A stretch of 23,703 bases of DNA from the IMG/VR virus record IMGVR_UViG_3300030329_001452, positions 1-23,703 of that record; one strand, 5' to 3'. A program made the translations under genes and the position numbers. The notes under the pieces are model-generated. The model saw nothing but the letters and a program-made list of their open reading frames with translations, did not search any database and had not been told where the DNA came from. Position 1 is the first letter of the stretch; each line of letters opens with the position of its first letter. This document shows positions 5,246 through 11,525 of the stretch, one piece after another. Source of the stretch: a virus.

Positions 5246-5276
5246 TAGTTTTTTAAAATGTTATTTAGATTAAGTG
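5246..5276 (-). promoter_or_regulatory. Leftward phage-type promoter motif, copy B
   Basis: Second copy of the CACTTAA / ACATTT / AAA / CTA motif, aligned without gaps to copies A and C. It lies 41 bases upstream of the ATG of the 73-residue gene. The CTA block is followed by AAGAT, so the sequence resembles a weak sigma70 -10 (TAAGAT). The right end overlaps an inverted repeat, TGACA (5275-5279) and TGTCA (5289-5293), which could bind a regulator. It probably drives the unit 5204 to 4189, ending with tRNA-Asp. Confidence 0.6.
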
Positions 5277-5518
5277 ACATTGATACACTGTCATAACAAT
5301 GGCGCTGGTATATTACTATATTGTAATACTATCAACGCTTTGTTTAGTTTGAGTGTCTGTTTTAATCAAGATACTCATGCACATGCGCAAAGATCTGAGA
5401 TTCTTGAGATTCTCTCACCCCCCGCCAGAGAATCAAGAACATCCAGCGACGTTAGAATATAATGAAATTCTAATATTCGTCCTTGTCTCGCGCATACTGG
5501 TGGGGTGGAATTATCGTG
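5277..5518. other. Gene-poor AT-rich region
   Basis: No convincing gene is seen on either strand; short open frames here lack ribosome-binding sites and read like noise. Visible structures are the TGACA-N9-TGTCA dyad at 5275-5293, an ATTAC-N6-GTAAT dyad near 5314-5331, a seven-pair TTAGAAT/ATTCTAA dyad at about 5452-5473, and the left half of an inverted repeat (5455-5478) matched at 6107-6130. It lies between promoter B and the terminator of the next cassette, so it is likely regulatory or a replication-related spacer. Confidence 0.5.
5455..5478. repeat. Left arm of a 24-bp inverted repeat
   Basis: Read on the minus strand this is GAATATTAGAAT followed by TTCATTATATTC. The plus strand at 6107-6130 has the same first 12 bases and matches 20 of 24 overall. 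The two arms flank the cassette holding the GC-rich paralogue. Both are AT-rich, so chance is possible. Confidence 0.45.
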
Positions 5519-5542
5519 AAAAAAAAGGGCGCCGAAGCGCCC
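5519..5542 (-). terminator. Strong rho-independent terminator, leftward, UUCG tetraloop
   Basis: On the minus strand GGGCGC, loop TTCG, GCGCCC, then eight T residues (5526-5519). The six-pair, all-GC stem with the extra-stable UUCG tetraloop is a textbook intrinsic terminator. It ends the transcript of the genes at 5643-5987 and 5563-5646 and insulates the region to the left. Confidence 0.93.
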
Positions 5543-5562
5543 GAGTATCCTTATCAGTTAAT

Positions 5563-5646
5563 CTAGTACTTCGTCAATAACATCACGAAGACGCCAGCAA
5601 GGAGTAAAAACGATATTATACAGATACCAATTTCAGCGCCAGTCAT
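5563..5646 (-). CDS. Tiny single-pass membrane protein, 27 aa
   Basis: Starts at an ATG overlapping the stop of the upstream gene (ATGA at 5646-5643) and ends at TAG. The product starts 'MTGAEIGICIISFLLLAGVF' and ends 'VMLLTKY', so almost the whole protein is one hydrophobic helix with a short acidic N-terminus and a Lys-Tyr end. It has no ribosome-binding site of its own and presumably relies on coupling. It lies between the paralogue gene and the strong terminator, so it is the last gene of a two-gene unit. Small membrane peptides of this size in phages can modify the envelope, inhibit a membrane partner or act as toxins; nothing here decides which. Confidence 0.6.
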   Translation of the reverse strand: MTGAEIGICIISFLLLAGVFVMLLTKY

Positions 5647-5987
5647 GACGACACCGGCATGATTTTGATATACCCTTCAGACATTTCGTACGACAATGGA
5701 GTATCGACACCATTCTCCGTATCGCCGAAAAGCTCTTTGAGACGAGCATTGTGAATTCCAACGATGGCGAAGCGACGCTCCGTCGGAATACGTTTCGAGG
5801 CCGCTTTGACGCGGGTGAACACCGTGTTGGTACCGTTCGGATCGGACTTGATTTCGACCGAATCCTCATTGTACACAACGTTGAACCGCGAACCCGGCGC
5901 GAAGCCAGGCAGTCCGTACTTTTGCTCTTCGAGCCAGAGCCGGCGCTTGCCTTTCTGAGTGTGGAGCTTCATGGGCTTATTGTTCAT
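5643..5987 (-). CDS. Conserved protein, paralogue 2 (GC-rich copy), 114 aa
   Basis: About two-thirds identical to the protein encoded at 4570-4977, sharing 'HTQKGKRRLWLEEQ', 'VFTRVK', 'ERRFAIV', 'FGDTE' and 'GVDT', but without the Glu-rich C-terminal helix. The DNA is clearly different in composition: a 60-base stretch at 5761-5820 has 37 G+C, against 25 in the matching stretch at 4741-4800. This copy therefore probably came from another genome and was not duplicated in place. An AAGGA ribosome-binding site lies eight bases before the ATG at 5987, and promoter motif C lies about 50 bases upstream. With its own promoter, a small membrane-protein partner and a strong terminator it forms a moron-like cassette. 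Function unknown; a small SymE/AbrB-like beta fold is possible. Confidence 0.78.
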   Translation of the reverse strand: MNNKPMKLHTQKGKRRLWLEEQKYGLPGFAPGSRFNVVYNEDSVEIKSDPNGTNTVFTRVKAASKRIPTERRFAIVGIHNARLKELFGDTENGVDTPLSYEMSEGYIKIMPVSS

Positions 5988-6038
5988 ATTAGCATTTCCT
6001 TATTGAGTGATAAAAAGTTTAAATGAATTTCTCAATTA

Positions 6039-6069
6039 TAGAATTTTGAAATGTCATTTCTTTTAAGTG
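6039..6069 (-). promoter_or_regulatory. Leftward phage-type promoter motif, copy C
   Basis: Third copy of the motif: CACTTAA, AA, ACATTT, AAA and CTA in register with copies A and B. The CTA block begins TATAAT on the minus strand, a perfect sigma70 -10 sequence, but the nearest -35-like sequence (ATGACA) is only 11 bases away, which is too close for a standard promoter. It is placed to transcribe the 5643-5987 gene, whose ATG lies about 51 bases beyond the CTA block. Confidence 0.62.
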
Positions 6070-6095
6070 CATAAGTGTTCTCTTATATAAATCAA

Positions 6096-6123
6096 TTGAC
6101 ATGTAGGAATATTAGAATATTAT
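6096..6123 (+). promoter_or_regulatory. Sigma70-type promoter for the rightward structural genes
   Basis: TTGACA (6096-6101), a 16-base spacer and TATTAT (6118-6123) give a perfect -35 and a one-mismatch -10. It faces the structural operon, whose first ATG is at 6244, leaving a leader of roughly 110 bases. It lies only 27 bases from the divergent leftward motif C, so the two could interfere or be co-regulated. Confidence 0.65.
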
Positions 6124-6130
6124 GATATTT
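6107..6130. repeat. Right arm of a 24-bp inverted repeat
   Basis: Begins GAATATTAGAAT and matches the reverse complement of 5455-5478 at 20 of 24 positions. It overlaps the -10 element of the rightward promoter, so the similarity may reflect a shared regulatory site and not a mobile-element end. Confidence 0.4.
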
Positions 6131-6243
6131 GGGGGGTCTGTCTCAATAGGGACACGAGTAAATTCTATTTTTCTGAAATTTTTTTTAATTTTTTTTGATT
6201 ATGATACAATACTGCTCCCGATGTATAACTCTCGGAGATATTT
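6124..6243 (+). other. Untranslated leader of the structural operon
   Basis: Non-coding stretch with a run of six G (6131-6136), a small TGTC-N8-GACA dyad just after it, two long T runs near 6180-6198, a TACAAT that could act as a second -10, and a CTCCCGA / TCGGAG inverted repeat that reaches into the GGAG ribosome-binding site of the first gene. The last could fold over the translation start. No gene is seen. Confidence 0.45.
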
Positions 6244-6558
6244 ATGCCTTGGATGAAAGGACAATCTGGCAACCCCAAAGGAAGGCCAAGAAAGAGTCAA
6301 AAGACAATGGCTCAACTGAGGAGTCAAATTAGTGAGCACCTACCAGATGTTATCGAGGTATTAGCGGGTGCTGCTAAAGAAGGAGATGTTCAGGCGGCGA
6401 GGATTCTAGTAGAGCGTTGTGTACCATCAATGCGGGCGCTAGATCAGAATATAAACGTCAACGAATCTGTGAAAGGCTTGTCGGATGAAGATCTGGCATC
6501 CCTAATGAAAGATTTTGAATCTGGAATAGAGAGGGACGAAGATGGCATCAACAATTAG
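6244..6558 (+). CDS. DUF5681-type protein, probable terminase small subunit
   Basis: The N-terminus 'MPWMKGQSGNPKGRPRKSQK' carries the KGQSGNPKGRP signature of DUF5681-type phage proteins. Many of these sit directly upstream of terminase or portal genes and are taken as small terminase subunits that recognise phage DNA. The basic signature is followed by a helical region ('MAQLRSQISEHLPDVIEVLA', then 'KEGDVQAARILVERCVPSMR') and an acidic tail. A GGAG ribosome-binding site lies eight bases before the ATG. It is the first gene of the rightward operon. Three structural genes separate it from the large subunit, which is unusual and weakens the assignment slightly. Confidence 0.65.
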   Translation: MPWMKGQSGNPKGRPRKSQKTMAQLRSQISEHLPDVIEVLAGAAKEGDVQAARILVERCVPSMRALDQNINVNESVKGLSDEDLASLMKDFESGIERDEDGINN

Positions 6559-6997
6559 CGCAGCAACTCTTACGGTAACCGTAACTGAGAGCATCACCTT
6601 GAATGGCTCCAATATGGGAGCTACCAATACTAAGGCGATCTCTTCGATAAACGAGATAAGTCAACGTATTGTTTCTCTCGATGCATCCAATGTAAGGACG
6701 ATTTTCGAATTCGGGGCTACGGTAGGCTCGGGGACGTTTATCAAAGGTGATGTAAAGTATATTCGCATCACGAATAAAGACGATACTAACTCTGTAGACT
6801 TGAATTTAGCTACAGGATCTACCAACTGTTGGATATCTGTAGAAGCGGGGCAAAGTTTTATCGTGTCTACGGGAACTTCGACATCACAAGGTGTTGCAAG
6901 CGGAACAGTGGCCACACCAACTCTTGCTGACTTAGTGAAGATCAGCGCATATAGTGCAAATGCAATCGATCTTGATTGCTACTTAGCATCAGCATAG
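6542..6997 (+). CDS. Probable virion structural protein, 151 aa
   Basis: Ser/Thr-rich, beta-strand protein ('TISAATLTVTVTESITLNGS', 'GDVKYIRITNKDDTNSVDLN', 'CWISVEAGQSFIV'), with no charged helices and no membrane segment. The composition is typical of head-decoration or tail-associated beta-sandwich proteins of marine phages. The ATG overlaps the previous gene by 17 bases, with GAGAGG a few bases upstream. Its position before the terminase is odd for a decoration protein, but the structural character is clear. No precise family is recognised. Confidence 0.6.
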   Translation: MASTISAATLTVTVTESITLNGSNMGATNTKAISSINEISQRIVSLDASNVRTIFEFGATVGSGTFIKGDVKYIRITNKDDTNSVDLNLATGSTNCWISVEAGQSFIVSTGTSTSQGVASGTVATPTLADLVKISAYSANAIDLDCYLASA

Positions 6998-7007
6998 GAG
7001 GATAATT

Positions 7008-7337
7008 ATGCCGAAAGTAGGAAAAAAACACTTCCCGTATACCCCAAAAGGAAAAGCCGACGCTAAAAAAGAACGCCTTGCTGAGGCTATGGAGAGAGCG
7101 CAAAAAGAATCAGCGTTGTTACGAGCAAAAGACTCTATGAATAGAGGCGGGTGGGGAAGAACACAAGGATTGCGACCAGTGCCTGATAGAGCTCCTTACC
7201 GTCCCCATCCTAATCCACCACCTAAGGGCTGGCAACCACCGAAAAAGAATTTCCCAGTTAGGGGTACACCACCACGCGTAGGCAAAACTCCTCCCAAACC
7301 ACCACGAAAGAACCCGTACCAAGAATCTGATAGATAA
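7008..7337 (+). CDS. Basic, proline-rich phage protein (VGKKxFPYTPKGK type), 109 aa
   Basis: Begins 'MPKVGKKHFPYTPKGKADAK'. This lysine-rich opening is common in short proteins of marine phages, where it is usually left as hypothetical or virion-associated. A short helix ('ERLAEAMERAQKESALLRAK') follows, then a Pro/Arg/Lys-rich disordered half ('RPHPNPPPKGWQPPKK', 'KTPPKPPRKNPYQ'). The basic charge suggests DNA or capsid-interior contact. An AGGAGG ribosome-binding site precedes the ATG. The stop shares one base with the next start (TAATG). Confidence 0.7.
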   Translation: MPKVGKKHFPYTPKGKADAKKERLAEAMERAQKESALLRAKDSMNRGGWGRTQGLRPVPDRAPYRPHPNPPPKGWQPPKKNFPVRGTPPRVGKTPPKPPRKNPYQESDR

Positions 7338-8041
7338 TGGCTAAAATCAAGAACATCAAGAAGATCGTTCTTGCTAATTCGGGGTCTGGTGCTGATGCAG
7401 TTGTCACATATGTAAACGAGGGACCGTGGTCTACTGCTTCTTCTGTGACTGTTGTGGAGTTAGCTGGTGAATTCTTCGCTGGAGAAGGAGCTTCGGGCAA
7501 TGACTGGTCCTTAGACGGGACTATTAGCAACACTGCAACTACAGTTGTAGTAGCTGGTATTTTTGGTGGTTCCTTGCCACCACAAAACGAAAACCAAGGA
7601 TTACCATACGCTGGATGGTCTTATCCAGTGCTGCCAACAGGCGGTGGCAGGATTATGATTGGCACAGAGGTTATCAAGTATGACACGTGTACGTTCTCAG
7701 GTAACACTGCTTTTGATACAGATTATACTACCGCTACACTAACCTCATGCACCCGGGGTGATAGAAGCACGACAGCTGCGGGACATACAGACGGAGATAC
7801 TGTTAAAGAGATACTTATTGGGCAGGTATCTAATATAGAGTACGATACGGTAGAGGCGAACTTTAACGTATGGACTAGCACGACGCAAGTGTACTATGAA
7901 ATGCAAGGCACAACCGGTCCTAGCATTAATCCCGCACTTGAGCCTGGGGTACCCGAATATGTTCCGCGGGCAACTCAGCATTTAGTACCCGTCAGCGATG
8001 CTAGTGTAACACTGTATGAAGTTACCGGAGAGCAAAGTTGA
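7337..8041 (+). CDS. Probable structural protein, 234 aa
   Basis: Thr/Ser/Gly-rich beta protein. A central part reads 'GGGRIMIGTEVIKYDT', then 'LTSCTRGDRSTTAAGHTDGD'. This resembles the 'G-E ... R-G ... TAA-H-GD-V' element found in many phage neck, baseplate and fibre proteins. No enzyme motif, signal or membrane segment is seen. The start shares a base with the preceding stop and the end overlaps the TTG start of the terminase, so it is translationally coupled on both sides. Exact particle location is unknown. Confidence 0.6.
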   Translation: MAKIKNIKKIVLANSGSGADAVVTYVNEGPWSTASSVTVVELAGEFFAGEGASGNDWSLDGTISNTATTVVVAGIFGGSLPPQNENQGLPYAGWSYPVLPTGGGRIMIGTEVIKYDTCTFSGNTAFDTDYTTATLTSCTRGDRSTTAAGHTDGDTVKEILIGQVSNIEYDTVEANFNVWTSTTQVYYEMQGTTGPSINPALEPGVPEYVPRATQHLVPVSDASVTLYEVTGEQS

Positions 8042-9483
8042 GCCTATCTATGGCTTTGGCTAATAGCCTGCCGAAAGAGGAGATCCGTGCATTGTTGGCT
8101 ACGGAAATGCACAGACGTTTAGAGGCTCGGAAAGCGCGCTGGGTTGCACTTGACGGCCCACAAAAGAAGTTCGTTAACAGCGAACACCCACATGTGTTGT
8201 TTGGTGGCGCCCGCGGGGGTTCTAAAAGCGTGGGTATGTTATTGGCTTTCAGAAAACACGCAGAGCGATATGGAAGAGAGGCGCAAGGTCTCTTATTTCG
8301 CAGGACATATCCAGAAACGGGGGAACTCGTTAAGCTGGGTCAGTATGTCTTCGTGCAAGAAGGTTGGGAATGGAAGGTCGGGGAGCGAAAATGGGTCTCC
8401 CCCAGCGGATCCGTGCTACAGTTGAAACACCTAGATGAAGATGCCGACGCTATGAAATTGCAGGGGTTTTCGGTAACTTTCCTAGGTTTTGACGAACTCG
8501 GGAACTGGCCATCGCCAGAACCTATCGATTTGTTACAAGCCACTATGCGCTCTGCGGCTGGCGTACCCGTGCTATTCCGTGCTTCTGCTAACCCAGGTGG
8601 ACCAGGACATGGTTGGGTAAAAGAGCGGTATATAGATTCTCAAGATGATAAGAAAATCTTTATACCATCTAAGATTCAGGATAACAAACCGCTGATGGAG
8701 AACGATCCTGGGTATATAGATCGTATAAAGATGTCAGGACCAGAATGGTTAGTGAAAGCGTGGTTAGACGGTGATTGGAATATAGCTCCTGGAGCTTATT
8801 TTGAAAACGTATGGAATCCAGAAGAACACGTTATAGAGCCATTTGAGATGCCACACGAGTGGAGACGCTGGAAAGCATATGACCATGGCTATAAGTCACC
8901 AGCTGGATGTGTATGGTTTGCGCAAGACTATGATGGTATAATCTACCTGTACAGAGAGTTATATTGGTGCTCTAAACCCAACAAAGGTAGTGAAACACCA
9001 ATAGAAGATATAGCAAGGGAGATAGTAGATGTTGAAGAGAAGGAAAGAAAACTTGGTATCAAATTCCGAAGTAACGTTGCGGATTCGGCGATTTTTATTA
9101 GAGATGGTCGCCATAAAAGCGTTGCAGATGTATTTGCTGATTATAATGTTATTTGGGAGCCTAGTTCGAAAGGGCCGGGGTCTAGGGTGCAAGGCTTGCA
9201 AGAGTTTGTGGATCGCCTTAACGGGCGGACTTTCAAGGTGTTTAACACTTGCAAACACTGGCTTCGTACGGTACCTTCGTTACCTGCTGACACCAAAAAG
9301 ATAGAGGATATTGACACCGCCGCTGAAGACCATTTGTTTGATGCAACGCGATATGGTCTAATGACAAAGCGAGCAAGATCACGGAAACCCACCCCCAAAA
9401 AAGAACCACCCGCAAGATGGACAGACGAATGGTTGAATAACTTGGATGACATTTATAGGGAAGAGGAAGCATGGATAATTTAG
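8038..9483 (+). CDS. terL: Terminase large subunit
   Basis: The ATP-driven DNA-packaging motor and nuclease. Walker A 'GGARGGSKS' (residues 56-64), Walker B ending 'VTFLGFDE' (146-153, Asp152/Glu153), and a coupling motif 'RASANPGG' (181-188) form the ATPase. The RNase-H-like nuclease follows, with acidic candidates Asp282 in 'YDHGYKSP', Asp349 in 'NVADSAIF' and Asp431/Asp435 in 'AEDHLFDATRYG'. Length of 481 is normal. I use the TTG at 8038: it overlaps the previous stop as TTGA and has GGAG seven bases upstream. An ATG at 8050 is the alternative. The 3' end overlaps the portal gene by 13 bases. Confidence 0.96.
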   Translation: MSLSMALANSLPKEEIRALLATEMHRRLEARKARWVALDGPQKKFVNSEHPHVLFGGARGGSKSVGMLLAFRKHAERYGREAQGLLFRRTYPETGELVKLGQYVFVQEGWEWKVGERKWVSPSGSVLQLKHLDEDADAMKLQGFSVTFLGFDELGNWPSPEPIDLLQATMRSAAGVPVLFRASANPGGPGHGWVKERYIDSQDDKKIFIPSKIQDNKPLMENDPGYIDRIKMSGPEWLVKAWLDGDWNIAPGAYFENVWNPEEHVIEPFEMPHEWRRWKAYDHGYKSPAGCVWFAQDYDGIIYLYRELYWCSKPNKGSETPIEDIAREIVDVEEKERKLGIKFRSNVADSAIFIRDGRHKSVADVFADYNVIWEPSSKGPGSRVQGLQEFVDRLNGRTFKVFNTCKHWLRTVPSLPADTKKIEDIDTAAEDHLFDATRYGLMTKRARSRKPTPKKEPPARWTDEWLNNLDDIYREEEAWII

Positions 9484-11525
9484 AAGTCTTAACATCGGAT
9501 CCTAGCTTACAATCGCCAGTAGCTGCTGATTCTAGGGGGTTGATAAGAAAATACCAACAGAATATTGAACTTTCTTATCGTAAGTGGAAGAATCGATACA
9601 AAGAGATTGAGCATGCTAGACGCTATGCGCTTGGTAAGTTAAACAGAACGACACAGGCTATGACTGGCGAGCAGATATCAACACAAGCCGGTCGATCAAT
9701 AAAAGGTAATATTATACATGCAACCCTGCAGGGATTATTGCCTTACATATATTCGCAGAACCCTGAGATAAAAATCAGGCCGGGAGCCAATGTAGACCCA
9801 CAAGGCCCACAATACAGAGTAGCTGATCTTTTTTCAGAAACTGTAGAAATTGTATTAAATGAATCTTTGAAAAAAGCGGGTTTAAAACGGATTGCTAAAC
9901 AAGTATTACGATCCTGCATGACGAGTAAAGTTGGTATTATCAAAGTTACGTACCAAAGGGATTATTACAAGGATCCACTCGTTAGTCGACAGTTTAACGA
10001 TGCTCAAGACAGTTTAGCTAGGATACAAGAAGATATTCGACGGCTACAAGACGCTGGAACGTATGAAGGTGACAAAGACGAACTGGTAGAAGAAATCACT
10101 ATGACGATGAATGCGCTTGCTCTGCAAGTGGAAGTAATGCATCGTGAAGGACTCAATCTTGGTTTTGTACGTCCAGAAGATTTTCGTATGGATACTGCTT
10201 TAGATACATTGCAAGACTATGATGCTGCTCGCTGGATAGCTAACGTTACTTGGATGACCCCCGGTGATGTAATGGAAAGATTCCAATTGTCTAAGGAAGA
10301 GGTTGACAAATATACGCTTTACCGACGCACAGCCAGTGGAATACCTAACCGTTTAAATAAAGACCAACCTTACTCCACGTCGGACATGGAAGATGTTAAC
10401 CTAGCGATTGCTGTATGGGAATATTGGGACAAAACCACTCAAACAGTGTATACGTGGTGTGATGGTAGCGATAAATGGTGTAAGGATCCATTTGTGCCTG
10501 CTCGTATGGGCGATAGATTCTTCCCGTATTTTATTCTTGGCCTGAACTGGATAGACGGAGAGGAATGGCCGGTGTCTGAAACAGAATTGTTGATGAACTT
10601 GCAAGACGAATATAATACTGTTCGCACTCAGTTAGCTAAGCACAGAGAACTATCAGCTCCATTCTACGTTGCAGACGCATCGCGTGTCAACCAAGAAGAT
10701 ATAGAAATCTTCAGCAACGCTGCTATTGGTGACATTGCTATGATAAACGCCGCTGGACTTGGTGTAAACCAGGTATTTCAACCAGCCACTGTTCCGCCTA
10801 TGAACCCTATAGTATATGACACCTCACCTATCCGAACCGATATGGAATGGATAAGTGGTTTGGGCGATGCTCAGCGTGGTGGTATTATGCGGGCGAAGAC
10901 AGCAACAGAAGCTAATATACAGCAACAAGGCTTAGCTACTCGCGTGCAAGAGAAACTAGATGCAACAGAAGATTGGTTGCGTGATGTTGCTCATTTCGCT
11001 ATAGAGATTCTCTTACAAGAGGTAAAACCTGAAAAAGCGCAAGAAATAGCGGGGCCACAAGCTTTCTGGCCGTTGCTTAACAAACAGATGTTATATGATT
11101 CTATTCATGTTAATATCGTTGCCGGCAGTATGGGTATGCCCAATGAGAATGATGAAAGAATGCGATGGATTGAATTAATGCCAATCATAATGCAAAACAT
11201 TCAAATGGTGCAAATGATGAGGCAATCAGGTTTGCCAGATCAGTTTAATCCGTATGTACAGTTACTTGAAGAGACTTTTAAACGTTTTGACGAAAGGATC
11301 GATATTGCTAAATTCTTACCGCCTGTACCGGAGCAGATACAGCAGACGGTACAGCAGAATATGATCATGCAACAGATGATGGGAGCAGGACAGCAACAAG
11401 GTATGCCGAACGCAGTACAACAACCACCACCCCCACAAGGTGCCAACGAGGTAATGAATGCACCAGGAAATAGAGTTATGCAACGTAGTCGTAACCAACA
11501 CAGGGAACCACAGGGAGAAATGTAA
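9471..11525 (+). CDS. Portal protein, 684 aa
   Basis: Forms the dodecameric DNA-entry ring at the head vertex. The position between terminase and scaffold, the size near 700 residues (close to P22-type portals) and the sequence character support this: an N-terminal helical part ('YRKWKNRYKEIEHARRYALG'), then 'GNIIHATLQGLLPYIYSQNP', a long 'ARIQEDIRRLQDAG' coiled segment, and 'SGLGDAQRGGIMRAKTATEA' late in the protein, as in portal stem-crown regions. The last 60 residues are Gln, Met and Pro rich and probably disordered. The start follows GAGGAAGC and lies in the terminase 3' end. Confidence 0.85.
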   Translation: MDNLEVLTSDPSLQSPVAADSRGLIRKYQQNIELSYRKWKNRYKEIEHARRYALGKLNRTTQAMTGEQISTQAGRSIKGNIIHATLQGLLPYIYSQNPEIKIRPGANVDPQGPQYRVADLFSETVEIVLNESLKKAGLKRIAKQVLRSCMTSKVGIIKVTYQRDYYKDPLVSRQFNDAQDSLARIQEDIRRLQDAGTYEGDKDELVEEITMTMNALALQVEVMHREGLNLGFVRPEDFRMDTALDTLQDYDAARWIANVTWMTPGDVMERFQLSKEEVDKYTLYRRTASGIPNRLNKDQPYSTSDMEDVNLAIAVWEYWDKTTQTVYTWCDGSDKWCKDPFVPARMGDRFFPYFILGLNWIDGEEWPVSETELLMNLQDEYNTVRTQLAKHRELSAPFYVADASRVNQEDIEIFSNAAIGDIAMINAAGLGVNQVFQPATVPPMNPIVYDTSPIRTDMEWISGLGDAQRGGIMRAKTATEANIQQQGLATRVQEKLDATEDWLRDVAHFAIEILLQEVKPEKAQEIAGPQAFWPLLNKQMLYDSIHVNIVAGSMGMPNENDERMRWIELMPIIMQNIQMVQMMRQSGLPDQFNPYVQLLEETFKRFDERIDIAKFLPPVPEQIQQTVQQNMIMQQMMGAGQQQGMPNAVQQPPPPQGANEVMNAPGNRVMQRSRNQHREPQGEM

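Noticed and set aside
5274-5580. Two rightward open frames of 62 and 75 codons in the 5217-5642 gap
   Set aside because: They lack ribosome-binding sites, overlap each other, read as low-quality sequence, and one runs through the terminator hairpin at 5519-5542.
6131-6160. Terminator after the G-run in the divergent region
   Set aside because: The TGTC/GACA stem is only four pairs and the T runs lie too far downstream to form a standard intrinsic terminator.
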